Assembly: GCA_031285905.1 (NCBI GenBank)
Contig: JAITVH010000153.1
Span: 19,583-83,582, forward strand
From: Prevotella sp.
GTDB taxonomy: Bacteria > Bacteroidota > Bacteroidia > Bacteroidales > Dysgonomonadaceae
DNA: 64,000 bases
Direction of reading: 5' to 3'
The notes under the pieces are model-generated. The model worked only from the letters and a program-made list of their open reading frames with translations. It was not told the origin of the DNA and made no database searches. Position 1 is the first letter of the stretch; the number at the start of each line of letters is the position of its first letter. Shown piece by piece: positions 17,447 to 26,444 of this stretch. Position numbers and translations under genes: made by a program.

Positions 17447-18193
17447 ATGAAGTTACTAGAAGGTAAAACCGCTATCATTACAGGTGCCGCACGTGGTATC
17501 GGCAAAGCTATTGCATTGAAATATGCAGAACAGGGAGCTAATATCGCATTCACAGACTTAGCAATTGACGATAATGCAAAAGCAACTGAAGCTGAAATCG
17601 CTAAATTTGGTGTAAAGGTAAAAGGATATGCTTCGAATGCAGCTAATTTTGATGAAACCCACAAAGTGGTGGAAGAGATAGTGAATGATTTTGGAAAGGT
17701 GGATATCCTTATCAATAATGCAGGCATTACCCGTGACGGGCTGATGATGCGTATGAATGAACAACAATGGGATATGGTGATCAATATCAACCTGAAATCA
17801 GCGTTCAACTTCATTCATGCTCTGACTCCTGTTTTCATCAAGCAAAAAAGTGGAAATATTATAAATATGAGTTCTGTCGTTGGTCTTTCGGGCAATGCAG
17901 GACAAACAAATTATTCAGCATCTAAAGCGGGTATGATCGGTCTGGCCAAATCTATCGCAAAAGAGCTAGGTTCGCGCAATGTACGTGCCAACTGTATCTG
18001 TCCGGGATTCATCATCACCGAAATGACAGGTGTTTTATCTGACGAGGTGAAGAAAAAATGGGCTGAGCAAATTCCGTTGCGCCGTGGCGGTACTCCTGAG
18101 GATGTGGCTAATGTGGCTGTATTCCTTGGTTCCGATCTATCGGCTTATGTTACAGGACAGGCTATTCCTGTTTGCGGTGGTATGAATATGTAA
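17447..18193 (+). CDS. fabG: 3-oxoacyl-[acyl-carrier-protein] reductase
   Basis: 248 aa, the FabG length. The cofactor loop TGAARGIGK (12-20), NNAGITRDGLMMRM, the catalytic serine region NMSSVVGLSGNAGQ, NYSASKAG with the Tyr-Lys pair, and CPGFIITEMT are all characteristic of FabG. It reduces 3-oxoacyl-ACP with NADPH in each round of fatty-acid elongation, in the cytoplasm. It is probably co-transcribed with the tetR gene before it and ends at a clear terminator. Confidence 0.94.
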   Translation: MKLLEGKTAIITGAARGIGKAIALKYAEQGANIAFTDLAIDDNAKATEAEIAKFGVKVKGYASNAANFDETHKVVEEIVNDFGKVDILINNAGITRDGLMMRMNEQQWDMVININLKSAFNFIHALTPVFIKQKSGNIINMSSVVGLSGNAGQTNYSASKAGMIGLAKSIAKELGSRNVRANCICPGFIITEMTGVLSDEVKKKWAEQIPLRRGGTPEDVANVAVFLGSDLSAYVTGQAIPVCGGMNM

Positions 18194-18239
18194 TTATTTG
18201 CCTTATAATAAAGAAGAAAGCAATTGTGCTTCTGAAATA

Positions 18240-18278
18240 AAACCCTGAGAGTTTTTAACTTTCAGGGTTTCACTTTTT
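18240..18278. terminator. Bidirectional terminator after fabG
   Basis: The arms AAACCCTGAGAG and CTTTCAGGGTTT (18240-18251 and 18259-18270) pair with one mismatch, and CACTTTTT follows. It serves fabG and the convergent GNAT gene. Confidence 0.8.
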
Positions 18279-18282
18279 AGGT

Positions 18283-18753
18283 TTATGGTAAGTTGAGTTC
18301 AAAATATACAACGGAGTCTATAGGATTGTAATAATAAGGTTCAGTTTCAGCGAAACCATGACTTTGATAAAGCGCGATTGCAGCTTTCATTGAGTTGAGT
18401 GTATCCAATACTATCTTTTTATATCCTTTTTGTTTTGCATCCGATATTATTTGTTCGATCAATGGACGGGCTAGCTTCTGACCTCGATATTGAGGACGAA
18501 TATAAAGTCGTTTCATTTCGCATATTTCATCGTTTACAGGTCTCATGGCGATGCATCCTGCTACTTCTTCCCCTACAGTTAATAGATAAAGGCTTCCTTT
18601 GGGAAAGCTGTATTTTCCGGGCAGAGTTGCCAATTCTTCATCGAAAGACTGGAAGTCAAGACTGAATCCCAGTTCCTTTTGATATTCTACAAAAAGGGCT
18701 TTTATATTAGCTATATCCTTTTCGGTAATAGCTTTAATTATACTAAAACTCAT
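18283..18753 (-). CDS. GNAT family N-acetyltransferase
   Basis: 156 aa. Motif A of the GNAT fold is clear: EMKRLYIRPQYRGQKLARPL, with the RGQKLA pyrophosphate loop for acetyl-CoA. It is followed by IVLDTLNSMKAAIALYQSHGF, the usual motif B. The substrate is unknown. Its ATG overlaps the TGA of rsmD (ATGA at 18750-18753), so it is the last gene of the DUF3822-rsmD-GNAT operon. Confidence 0.88.
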   Translation of the reverse strand: MSFSIIKAITEKDIANIKALFVEYQKELGFSLDFQSFDEELATLPGKYSFPKGSLYLLTVGEEVAGCIAMRPVNDEICEMKRLYIRPQYRGQKLARPLIEQIISDAKQKGYKKIVLDTLNSMKAAIALYQSHGFAETEPYYYNPIDSVVYFELNLP

Positions 18754-19289
18754 TGTTTCCTGAATATGCTGAAATTCACGCTACCATACGTCCGCTTATC
18801 AGAGAATAAGTCCCAATCGGAAAAATCATACTCTTTGGAATGTTCAAGGATAAATATTCCATCTTCTTTTATGATATCCTTTTCAAATATAAGTTTAGGA
18901 ACATCTGTAAAGTTTTTAAGGTCATAAGGAGGATCAGCAAATATAAGATCAAATTGTTCTTTACAGTGTTCAAGATAGCTGAAAACATCCATTTTGAGCA
19001 AGATCATTTCAGACTGTATTTTTAGTTCAGCTTTTGTTTTTTCAATAAATACGGTATGGCTGAAATTTTTCTCCACACAAACTACCCGTGGACATCCTCT
19101 TGATACTAATTCGAAACTGATGCCACCTGTTCCGCCAAACAAGTCAAGTGCCGTTGTTTCTTCCCAATCGATAGAGTTATTCAGTACATTAAATAAATTT
19201 TCCTTTGCAAGATCCGTTGTCGGACGTGCTTTGAAGCTTTTTGGAGGATCGAACCGCCTGCCTTTATATTTTCCACTTATTATTCTCAT
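18750..19289 (-). CDS. rsmD: 16S rRNA (guanine966-N2)-methyltransferase RsmD
   Basis: 179 aa. Family features are RIISGKYKGRRFDPPKS at the start, RPTTDLAKENLFNVL, the SAM motif ALDLFGGTGGISFE and the catalytic FADPPYDL (DPPY). It methylates N2 of G966 in 16S rRNA. It is coupled at both ends, its ATG overlapping the stop of the DUF3822 gene and its stop overlapping the start of the GNAT gene. The DUF3822-rsmD pairing is widespread in Bacteroidetes. Confidence 0.95.
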   Translation of the reverse strand: MRIISGKYKGRRFDPPKSFKARPTTDLAKENLFNVLNNSIDWEETTALDLFGGTGGISFELVSRGCPRVVCVEKNFSHTVFIEKTKAELKIQSEMILLKMDVFSYLEHCKEQFDLIFADPPYDLKNFTDVPKLIFEKDIIKEDGIFILEHSKEYDFSDWDLFSDKRTYGSVNFSIFRKQ

Positions 19290-20098
19290 AATGATAGATA
19301 CAATAGATCCAGAGGTGCTTTATGTGCATCTTCTGTCCAAAAATGAATTTCACTTGGCGTATTAAGCCGCTCAATATTCCTTATATATAATTGCAGTTTC
19401 TCTATTAATAGATCATCGATCACTTTCCCTGCAATGTATAAATAATCCTCTTGTTGATTGAAAGCAAATTTCTCCCACAATTTCAATATAAAATATATCT
19501 GATTTGCCGTGGGCTCATTCTCATAAGTAAGGCAATGAACCAGTTCCCTGCCCGAAAAACAAACGATATCCATCATACTGTCATGAAGGTTAATATACAT
19601 TTTGGATCGGTTGGTATTAAATTTATCTCTCTTCTCAAAATGATTGATTATAAGGTTTGAATGGTGAAAAAACCGAGGATTCCACAAATTTCTGGTAAGG
19701 AATTCAAAGGTCTCTGTCTCAAGGTCGAAGAGAGTAATTACATCCTGATTCTCTATAAGTCCGGTTACCACATGACCGGATTTGTTCATATGCGAAAAAT
19801 CGTATAATTCTTCTTTATTCTTTTTATCAAAATAGATGGCAGGAACTAACTCATAGTCTTTGGATACCACCACAACATTTGTCTGTTTAAATTCCTGAGT
19901 CAGAAAATTAAGTTCGAATACGATGCGCTGGATATTGTTTAACTGGTCGTCCTCGTCTGAAAAAGTGGTTTCCCTGAGGCAGTAACTTTTGCCGTTATCA
20001 GGCTCATATATAGAGAACATAAAGCCATTCGGTTTTATCCGGATAGATAATACATATTTTTCTGAATGTCCGAGATCTATGTTTTCAGGTAAGAACAT
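19286..20098 (-). CDS. DUF3822 family protein
   Basis: 270 aa from the ATG at 20098. A longer frame from 20164 would begin inside a dispersed repeat, and its extra residues are unlike the family, so it is rejected. It matches DUF3822, an actin-like-ATPase-fold family of Bacteroidetes: LSIRIKPNGFMFSIY at the start, a central FHHSNLIINHF, MYINLHDSMMDIVCF and DDLLIEKLQLYIRNI. The function is unknown. Constant linkage to rsmD suggests a ribosome- or cell-envelope-related role, which is inference. Confidence 0.85.
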   Translation of the reverse strand: MFLPENIDLGHSEKYVLSIRIKPNGFMFSIYEPDNGKSYCLRETTFSDEDDQLNNIQRIVFELNFLTQEFKQTNVVVVSKDYELVPAIYFDKKNKEELYDFSHMNKSGHVVTGLIENQDVITLFDLETETFEFLTRNLWNPRFFHHSNLIINHFEKRDKFNTNRSKMYINLHDSMMDIVCFSGRELVHCLTYENEPTANQIYFILKLWEKFAFNQQEDYLYIAGKVIDDLLIEKLQLYIRNIERLNTPSEIHFWTEDAHKAPLDLLYLSL

Positions 20099-20135
20099 AT
20101 GTAATAAGTATAATTTAATGATATATTTTATCTTC

Positions 20136-20206
20136 TTGTCATGCTGACGAAGGAAGCATCTCACTCTTTAAAGGGAAGAGATCCTTCGTTTCACTCAGGA
20201 TGACAA
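20136..20206. repeat. Dispersed palindromic intergenic repeat
   Basis: An imperfect long inverted repeat. The outer arms TTGTCATGCTGA and the complementary TCAGGATGACAA, and the inner arms GAAGCATCTC and GAGATCCTTC, pair with a few mismatches. GTCATnCTGA...GAAGGATCT elements of this kind recur between genes in many Bacteroidetes genomes. Only one copy is in the window. It lies just upstream of the DUF3822-rsmD operon. Confidence 0.65.
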
Positions 20207-20326
20207 AGTATATCAATAATTTCTTCAGAGAACATAATAATGATTTTCTGGACACAAAGTTAGAAAAAGAAATTTTTATCCGCTATTTTTGAACTCTAAA
20301 TCAATCAAGGCCTAATCCCGGAGAAA

Positions 20327-21739
20327 ATGATAAGCGAATTTTTTAAAGAAAAAGTAAAAGGAAATTTCCCGTTCGAGCCTACTTCCGAGCAGAATAAGGC
20401 ATTGGATGGGATTGTAAACTTTCTTTTTCTTCGTAAACAGGAGGTTGTTTTCTTGTTAAGGGGATATGCCGGAACGGGGAAATCATCATTATTAGGCGCA
20501 TTGGTGAAAACAATGACGGAATTTAAACAAAAAACAGTTTTGTTAGCTCCTACAGGCCGTGCGGCGAAGGTGTTTTCTGCTTATTCAAATCATCCGGCAT
20601 TTACAATACATAAAAAGATATACCGCCAACAGAAATATTCGGGAGATGCCGGTAGTTTTGGTATAATGGATAACCTGCACAAGGATACGCTGTTTATTGT
20701 AGATGAGGCATCCATGATCAGTAACAGCGGGCTCGACGCATCTGTTTTCGGAACAGGCAGGTTGCTGGATGATCTGATTCATTATGTATATACCGGAGAA
20801 AATTGTCGTTTGCTATTGATAGGAGATACAGCCCAGCTTCCGCCCGTCAACGAAGAGGATAGCCCGGCTTTGCAACCTGTGGCGTTGGAAGGTTATGATC
20901 TGGAAGTAAGAAGCGCTATGCTATCCCAGATAGTGAGGCAGGCCGAAAGTTCGGGTGTACTCTACAATGCGACCAGTATAAGGAATGCATTGAATAAAGG
21001 AAAAACCGGGGCTTATCCTAAACTGAAACTCAAGAAGTTTACAGATATAGTATCTATTACGGGAGAGGAACTTATTGACGAAATTTCTGCTTCGTATGAC
21101 CGTGTAGGATTAGAGAATACAATGATCATCACCCGATCCAATAAACGATGTAATGTATATAATCAAGGTGTACGTAACCGCATTCTTTACAAAGAAGAGG
21201 AACTTTCATCCGGTGATATGCTGATGATAACCAAAAATAATTATTACTGGACGGAGAATATAGAGCAACTCGATTTCCTGGCAAATGGAGAGATCGTCGA
21301 AGTCTTGCGGGTAAGGGGAGAGCAGGAGCTGTATGGCTTTCGTTTTCGGGATGTGGTGGTAAGAAGTATCGACTATGATATCGAACTGGAAATAAAAATC
21401 GTGATGGATGCCTTGTATTCCGATGCTGCCGGACTGACACGTGAACGATCGGAAGAATTATTTATGAATGTATTAGAAGATTATTCCGATACTCCGACTA
21501 AAGCGGGGAAAATGAAGAAGATGAAAGTGGATCCGTACTTTAATGCTGTACAGGTGAAGTTTGCTTATGCTATTACCTGCCATAAAGCACAGGGTGGGGA
21601 ATGGCAAAATGTTTTTCTCGATCTTGGATATATTTCAGAAGACCACCTGGGCGTGAATTTCTATCGGTGGCTTTATACCGCTATTACCCGTGCAAGCGGA
21701 AAACTCTATCTCGTGAATCTGCCGGATGAATTTTTATGA
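20327..21739 (+). CDS. RecD/Dda-like superfamily 1 DNA helicase
   Basis: 470 aa. Walker A is GYAGTGKSS (46-54), motif Ia LLAPTGRAAKVFS, Walker B FIVDEASM (124-130), motif III LLLIGDTAQLPPV. Near the C terminus are AYAITCHKAQGGEW and the UvrD-like motif YTAITRASGKLYLV. This is the compact RecD2/Dda-type arrangement without RecBC contacts. It should be a cytoplasmic 5'-3' helicase for repair or fork restart. It is shorter than RecD2 (over 700 aa) because it lacks the N-terminal domain. It is a single gene with no clear promoter box. Confidence 0.88.
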   Translation: MISEFFKEKVKGNFPFEPTSEQNKALDGIVNFLFLRKQEVVFLLRGYAGTGKSSLLGALVKTMTEFKQKTVLLAPTGRAAKVFSAYSNHPAFTIHKKIYRQQKYSGDAGSFGIMDNLHKDTLFIVDEASMISNSGLDASVFGTGRLLDDLIHYVYTGENCRLLLIGDTAQLPPVNEEDSPALQPVALEGYDLEVRSAMLSQIVRQAESSGVLYNATSIRNALNKGKTGAYPKLKLKKFTDIVSITGEELIDEISASYDRVGLENTMIITRSNKRCNVYNQGVRNRILYKEEELSSGDMLMITKNNYYWTENIEQLDFLANGEIVEVLRVRGEQELYGFRFRDVVVRSIDYDIELEIKIVMDALYSDAAGLTRERSEELFMNVLEDYSDTPTKAGKMKKMKVDPYFNAVQVKFAYAITCHKAQGGEWQNVFLDLGYISEDHLGVNFYRWLYTAITRASGKLYLVNLPDEFL

Positions 21740-22100
21740 TTGAAGATTATTTTTCGAATTTATCTATAGTAAATCAATGGTCTAATGTGCTAATATGCTG
21801 ATGTGCCAATGAAATTAAAATAAAAGAAAAGAGGTCTTTGAAAAATATAAAGAAAAGTGTAACCTTTACATACGCTAAGCTCCGGTGACCGTTGGTTGTT
21901 ACCTTTTAGTTAAAAAGGATAACTTAGCTTTTCTAGTAAGAATGTAGGGGCGAAATATCTTTCGCCCACAATCAAACATCGGGCGTAAGATATTACGCCC
22001 CTACAACATGAAAATAAAATGTAAAAACTGTTACTTTTGTTACCTTTTAGTTAAAAAATAATATGTGAAGAAGAATTATAATGTAAAACAACTAAATATC
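21740..22100. repeat. Gene-free region holding a composite modular repeat
   Basis: In order: module A, AATTTATCTATAGTAA (21757-21772). Octamer tandem TAATGTGC-TAATATGC-TGATGTGC (21783-21806). Module B, a TCTTTGAAAAA...AAAAGTGTAACCTTT stretch (21833-21867). Module C, TGTTACCTTTTAGTTAAAA (21897-21915). A GC-rich double palindrome (21943-22005). A second module C in longer form (22028-22056). The palindrome is built of GGGCGAAA-TATC-TTTCGCCC and GGGCGTAA-GAT-ATTACGCCC, and its ends TGTAGGGGCG and CGCCCCTACA also pair. Modules A, B and C recur at 56.3-56.5 kb with the same order. No gene was seen. Confidence 0.75.
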
Positions 22101-23969
22101 ATGAAGTTATTGAAAACGATTTTATTCTTATTTCTGATCTCTGTCGTTTCTGTTCAGGGACAAAACAATCGCCGGAATGATCTGGTTCCTTTCGGAGATC
22201 CCTTTATTATGTTGTATGATAATGTTTATTATGCTTATGGTACAAATGCAGGTGATGGTATAGAGGTTTATACTTCAGACAACCTGCGTACATGGGAAAA
22301 GGCCAGTCAATTGGCATTGCATAAGGATAATTCGTGGGGAGAAAAATGGTTTTGGGCTCCAGAAGTGTATTATATAAAGGAGAAGAATAAATTCTTTATG
22401 TATTACACGGCAAACGAGCATATATGTGTGGCTACATCAGATTCTCCGTTAGGCCCCTTTGTACAGGAGGAGAAAAAACCGATGCTGGATGAAAAATCGA
22501 TAGATAACTCTTTGTTTATCGATGATGACGGTAAAGCCTATCTATATTTCGACCTATTCAATGACGGACTCAATATCTGGGTAGCTGAGCTTGAAAACGA
22601 TCTGCAAACTATCAAAAAATCTACCATGACCAAGTGTATTAATGTATCCCAGCCTTGGGAAGAGGTGTGGCCACGGGTGAATGAAGGCCCATTTGTAATT
22701 AAACACAAAGGGGTATATTATCTGACATATTCTGCCAACAGTTACGAAAGTCAGTTTTATGGTATTGGTTATGCTACTGCAACATCGCCTATGGGGCCAT
22801 GGACAAAATATGAAAAGAATCCGATACTTCAAAAACCGGAAGACCTTGTAGGGGTGGGACATAGTGCAATGTTCAGGGATAAGCGCGGGCAATTGAAGAT
22901 CGTTTTCCACGCCCATAACAATCAGGAGAAGATACATCCTCGCCATATGTATATTGCGGATGTTACTTTTACGGACGATGCTATGCCTGTAATGCAGGTT
23001 TCGCAGAGAATAACAAAGCCTGAGGTGTTCAGAACAGAATATAAAGCCGCAGAGGGAGATATGTATCATAATCCTGTTATTTCAAGGAGCTTGCCTGATC
23101 CTACTATTATTAAGGCAAAAGATGGGGATTTCTATCTGTACGCAACCGAAGATATACGTAATACGCCAATCTTCAAATCTAAAAATCTGGTGGATTGGTC
23201 GTTTGTAGGTACGGCTTTTACAAATGAAACCCGTCCTAACTTCGAGCCAAAAGGAGGTTTATGGGCGCCCGACATTGAATACATCAACGGGAAGTATGTA
23301 TTGTATTACTCCATGTCGGTATGGGGAGGTGAGTGGACATGCGGTATAGGCGCAGCCGTAGCCGATAAACCGGAAGGCCCTTTTACAGATAAAGGTAAAC
23401 TATTCAGAAGTAACGAAATAGATGTACAAAACTCTATAGACCAGTTCTACATAGAAGAAAAGGGAAAGAAGTATCTTTTCTGGGGGAGCTTCAGGGGAAT
23501 ATATGCTATCGAGCTGGCTGATGACGGGTTGGCAATTAAGCCAGGAGCTAAGAAAAAACAGGTTGCAGGAACGGCCTTTGAAGGAACATACATATACAAG
23601 AAAGGTAAATACTATTACTTCTTTGCATCTGTAGGCAGTTGTTGCGAAGGAGTGAAGAGTACTTACCGGTTAGTAGTAGGACGATCCAAATCTTTATTAG
23701 GCCCATACTATGACAAAAAAGGGAAGAATATGATGGATAATGGCTATACGCTCGTGATTGGCTCCAATGAGAAATTTGTAGGGAATGGGCATTGCTCCGA
23801 GATTGTACAGGATAAAGCCGGGCAAGACTGGATATTCTACCATGGGGTGGATGTGAATAATCCCAGAGGCCGTGTGTTGCTGATGGATCAGGTGAAATGG
23901 GATAAAGATGGCTGGCCATATGTAGAAGGTGAAAATCCTTCATTATCAGCTAAAAAGCCAGTATTTTAA
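22101..23969 (+). CDS. Secreted protein with two GH43-type propeller domains
   Basis: 622 aa from ATG 22101; the frame can be extended to a GTG at 22065, but the signal peptide (MKLLKTILFLFLISVVSVQG) starts at the ATG. Two tandem five-bladed propellers follow, each with a plausible triad. Domain 1 (about 25-320) has Asp in PFGDPFIML, Asp in KSIDNSLFID and Glu in VNEGPFVIK. Domain 2 (about 330-615) has Asp in LPDPTIIK, Asp in NSIDQFYIEE and Glu in AFEGTYIYK. GGLWAPDIEY and GHGH-like GNGHCSEIV are further GH43 marks. It probably releases arabinose or xylose units from plant polysaccharide in the periplasm; the substrate is inferred from the family only. It is preceded by the composite repeat. 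Confidence 0.88.
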   Translation: MKLLKTILFLFLISVVSVQGQNNRRNDLVPFGDPFIMLYDNVYYAYGTNAGDGIEVYTSDNLRTWEKASQLALHKDNSWGEKWFWAPEVYYIKEKNKFFMYYTANEHICVATSDSPLGPFVQEEKKPMLDEKSIDNSLFIDDDGKAYLYFDLFNDGLNIWVAELENDLQTIKKSTMTKCINVSQPWEEVWPRVNEGPFVIKHKGVYYLTYSANSYESQFYGIGYATATSPMGPWTKYEKNPILQKPEDLVGVGHSAMFRDKRGQLKIVFHAHNNQEKIHPRHMYIADVTFTDDAMPVMQVSQRITKPEVFRTEYKAAEGDMYHNPVISRSLPDPTIIKAKDGDFYLYATEDIRNTPIFKSKNLVDWSFVGTAFTNETRPNFEPKGGLWAPDIEYINGKYVLYYSMSVWGGEWTCGIGAAVADKPEGPFTDKGKLFRSNEIDVQNSIDQFYIEEKGKKYLFWGSFRGIYAIELADDGLAIKPGAKKKQVAGTAFEGTYIYKKGKYYYFFASVGSCCEGVKSTYRLVVGRSKSLLGPYYDKKGKNMMDNGYTLVIGSNEKFVGNGHCSEIVQDKAGQDWIFYHGVDVNNPRGRVLLMDQVKWDKDGWPYVEGENPSLSAKKPVF

Positions 23970-24105
23970 TCAGGTAACCAATGCGTTGATAATGAATCAT
24001 TTATGACTATTCGTGTTATTGCGATTGTCTTATTCCTAAATAGAAAGAGAATAGTTGATGTGTAGTTTATTGAAAGTATTATCTGTCGATATAAGAACTT
24101 AAAAG

Positions 24106-24145
24106 AAAGGCTGTTTTCCAGTACAAGGAAACAGCCTTCTTTCAC
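24106..24145. terminator. Bidirectional terminator
   Basis: The arms AAAGGCTGTTTTCC and GGAAACAGCCTT pair around a 7-base loop, followed by a CTTTC tract. It separates the GH43 gene from the convergent CotH gene. Confidence 0.8.
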
Positions 24146-24167
24146 CTAATTTTTAATAAACACATGA

Positions 24168-26300
24168 TCACCAATTGGTTCTGTCCAAATCACTGCCTGT
24201 TATCATCTGATCCATTTTAGCCCAGCGTTTGGCATACCATTCTTTGATATATTTTACTTCGCCCATTACATCAGAGTAGTCGTATGCAGGAGAACCGCTC
24301 CAACGCCTTATTTCGCGCAGGTCTGCCCCTGAATTTACTTGTTGGTTTGCATAATAGTCCAGCTTGGCATACATATTGGTTATGCTTACAGCTCCATTTT
24401 TGATTTCTGCCCAACGGGCTCTTATTTTGGACTTTATGTCCGCAGGGTTATCATTCAATATCCTCTTATATATTCTGTAGGAGTATCCATTGTGACGGCT
24501 ATAGACAAGAAATGATTGGTTAGGGTCTTCTTGCTGTCTATCCCATGTGCGCCCCAATGTGCCATCCAGATCCCAGATTAGAGGGATCATCTTGGTTGAT
24601 TGCTTCACATCATAGATAGCCCAGAATGTGTTGCGCCCAATATTATCATATCCCACAAACAGATTAGTATATATAAAATGATCGACCATGTTATTTATAT
24701 CTATCATCTCCTCAAACCTATCGGAGAACTCTTGAGAGGATGATTCAAGGATAAAACGAAGCAGATTGTCATAATACTTAAATTCGATTTTACCGATTTC
24801 GTCCGGGTAGTCCATTTCTATTCCGCTCCATTTAAGTTGACTGTTATCATAATTAGAATGCCTTCCTCTGAACAGACATTCATCAGTCCAGTCGGTGATC
24901 TTATATAGATATCCGCCTTCTTTCTTCAATTTGAGCTGTTTCCTGTCCAGCTTATCGCTCAATGCATACATACCATGATATCTACCGTCGAGGAATACTT
25001 CGACAAGGTGTCCGTGTGTACCCGAATTGGCTTTTGGTTCTTTATCCTTCTTATAATACAGTTCGTTAAACTCGTTCCATACATCAAATAAAACACGGTT
25101 ACGCATACGTGCCTTGTCGAGCCACATGGCATCGAGTATCCAATTGTTATCATCACGCAAACCCAGCAGCTCGGCGTCGATAGATTCACCGTTAGACTTG
25201 TTTGCCAGCTTGAATCCATATGCCTTTTTGTCGTAGAGCAATGCTCCCGAACCGCGCCACTCGATTCCGGCATAGGCTTCAAAATATTTCAGATTCTTTT
25301 GATCCCCATAGTTTGTGCGGCCTTTAGGATCGATGAATATCATATCGCATGGGCTCTTTGGATCGTCTACAATACCATTTGGTGCGTGGATGGATATTAT
25401 CGGTAATCCTGTGATGTTAAGGATAGCTTCCTTTTCTGAATCAAGGAGACTATTACCTGTTACGAATGTGATTTTGGTTTTGGCAGCGAATTCATTGAAT
25501 CTTACTGTTTCTCCCGAGTATATCTTTTTGTCTTCTCCCTTTACTTTTAGATATTCTATTCCTTCACCTTCAAATTCAATCTTACGGTTTAATTGAGGGG
25601 ATGCTAAGTCCATATCTACAGGGAAGAACATCTGAAGGGTTTCCTGATCAGTGATGCAAGGAATACCATCTATCTTCAGACTGGTTATTTTCAACAAATC
25701 TCCTGATGAAACTTCAGGTCTTTGGATAATCAATGTTTCCAATATTCCTCCGGTATCTTTGTTTTTGAAAGTGACTTTACATACACGGTCTTTTCCAGTA
25801 TAATTTTTGGCAATCGATAGTTTTAATACACCATCTTCTTCATTAGAGGTTACCCAAGAGATTCCGCTTGGTATAATTATCTGATAATCCAGCCCTAAAT
25901 TTACAGCGAATGTGTGAGCATCATTATTAACTGTAAGATTCTTGATCGGTAAGGTTAATACTTGCTGTAAATCCTGTTCGACCGGAATACTGGAGGTCTT
26001 ATTCCCTGCAATGAAATTGATAATCCCGGAACGCTTCTTTTCTGTATAATTGGCAGAGATATGCACTGTAATATCCGTCTCTCCGGCGTTTCCGGTTTCC
26101 GGATTTACAGTAAACCAATTATCAGAAGGAGATACCGTCCATTTTGTATTAGATGTTAACTTGAATTTCCAGTCATAAGCACCAGCCTTAACTTGTATAC
26201 TGGTTGCTGAAGGTGTAATTTCCGGCTCTACTGCTTCATCGGAACATGAGGTTAACCATAAGAATGACAATAATAAACTAAGAGATAAGATGATTCTCAT
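24168..26300 (-). CDS. Surface lipoprotein with BACON-like domains and CotH kinase domain
   Basis: 710 aa. The signal peptide ends in LWLTSC (Cys19), and SDEAVEPE after it is the acidic start seen on surface-exposed Bacteroidetes lipoproteins. Residues about 28-112 and 113-195 are two BACON-type beta domains (WTVSPSDNWFTVNPETG, DITVHISANYTEKKRSG, SWVTSNEEDGVLKL). The C-terminal 400 residues are a CotH-like kinase domain: WRGSGALLYDKKAYGFKL, NNWILDAMWLDKARMRN, VFLDGRYHGMYALSDKLD and WDLDGTLG, where the aspartates of the last motif are the metal-binding site. CotH proteins phosphorylate secreted proteins in spore formers; in Bacteroidetes the role is unknown and BACON domains suggest glycan or mucin contact. 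Confidence 0.85.
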   Translation of the reverse strand: MRIILSLSLLLSFLWLTSCSDEAVEPEITPSATSIQVKAGAYDWKFKLTSNTKWTVSPSDNWFTVNPETGNAGETDITVHISANYTEKKRSGIINFIAGNKTSSIPVEQDLQQVLTLPIKNLTVNNDAHTFAVNLGLDYQIIIPSGISWVTSNEEDGVLKLSIAKNYTGKDRVCKVTFKNKDTGGILETLIIQRPEVSSGDLLKITSLKIDGIPCITDQETLQMFFPVDMDLASPQLNRKIEFEGEGIEYLKVKGEDKKIYSGETVRFNEFAAKTKITFVTGNSLLDSEKEAILNITGLPIISIHAPNGIVDDPKSPCDMIFIDPKGRTNYGDQKNLKYFEAYAGIEWRGSGALLYDKKAYGFKLANKSNGESIDAELLGLRDDNNWILDAMWLDKARMRNRVLFDVWNEFNELYYKKDKEPKANSGTHGHLVEVFLDGRYHGMYALSDKLDRKQLKLKKEGGYLYKITDWTDECLFRGRHSNYDNSQLKWSGIEMDYPDEIGKIEFKYYDNLLRFILESSSQEFSDRFEEMIDINNMVDHFIYTNLFVGYDNIGRNTFWAIYDVKQSTKMIPLIWDLDGTLGRTWDRQQEDPNQSFLVYSRHNGYSYRIYKRILNDNPADIKSKIRARWAEIKNGAVSITNMYAKLDYYANQQVNSGADLREIRRWSGSPAYDYSDVMGEVKYIKEWYAKRWAKMDQMITGSDLDRTNW

Positions 26301-26444
26301 CGGTAATAAGGTTAGAGGTTGAGGTTGTTTTATACTATATACAAATTACGGATAAATTATCCAAATGCATAAGGAATAGCTGGTCAAATAATAGTAATAT
26401 TTGACCAGAAGTAGTTTAGGGATATGGTTTCGGTTTTACTTTTA

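Noticed and set aside
22554..23069. Minus-strand open frame of 171 codons inside the GH43 gene
   Set aside because: It is antisense to well conserved propeller motifs, has no family likeness and no promoter; taken as a shadow.
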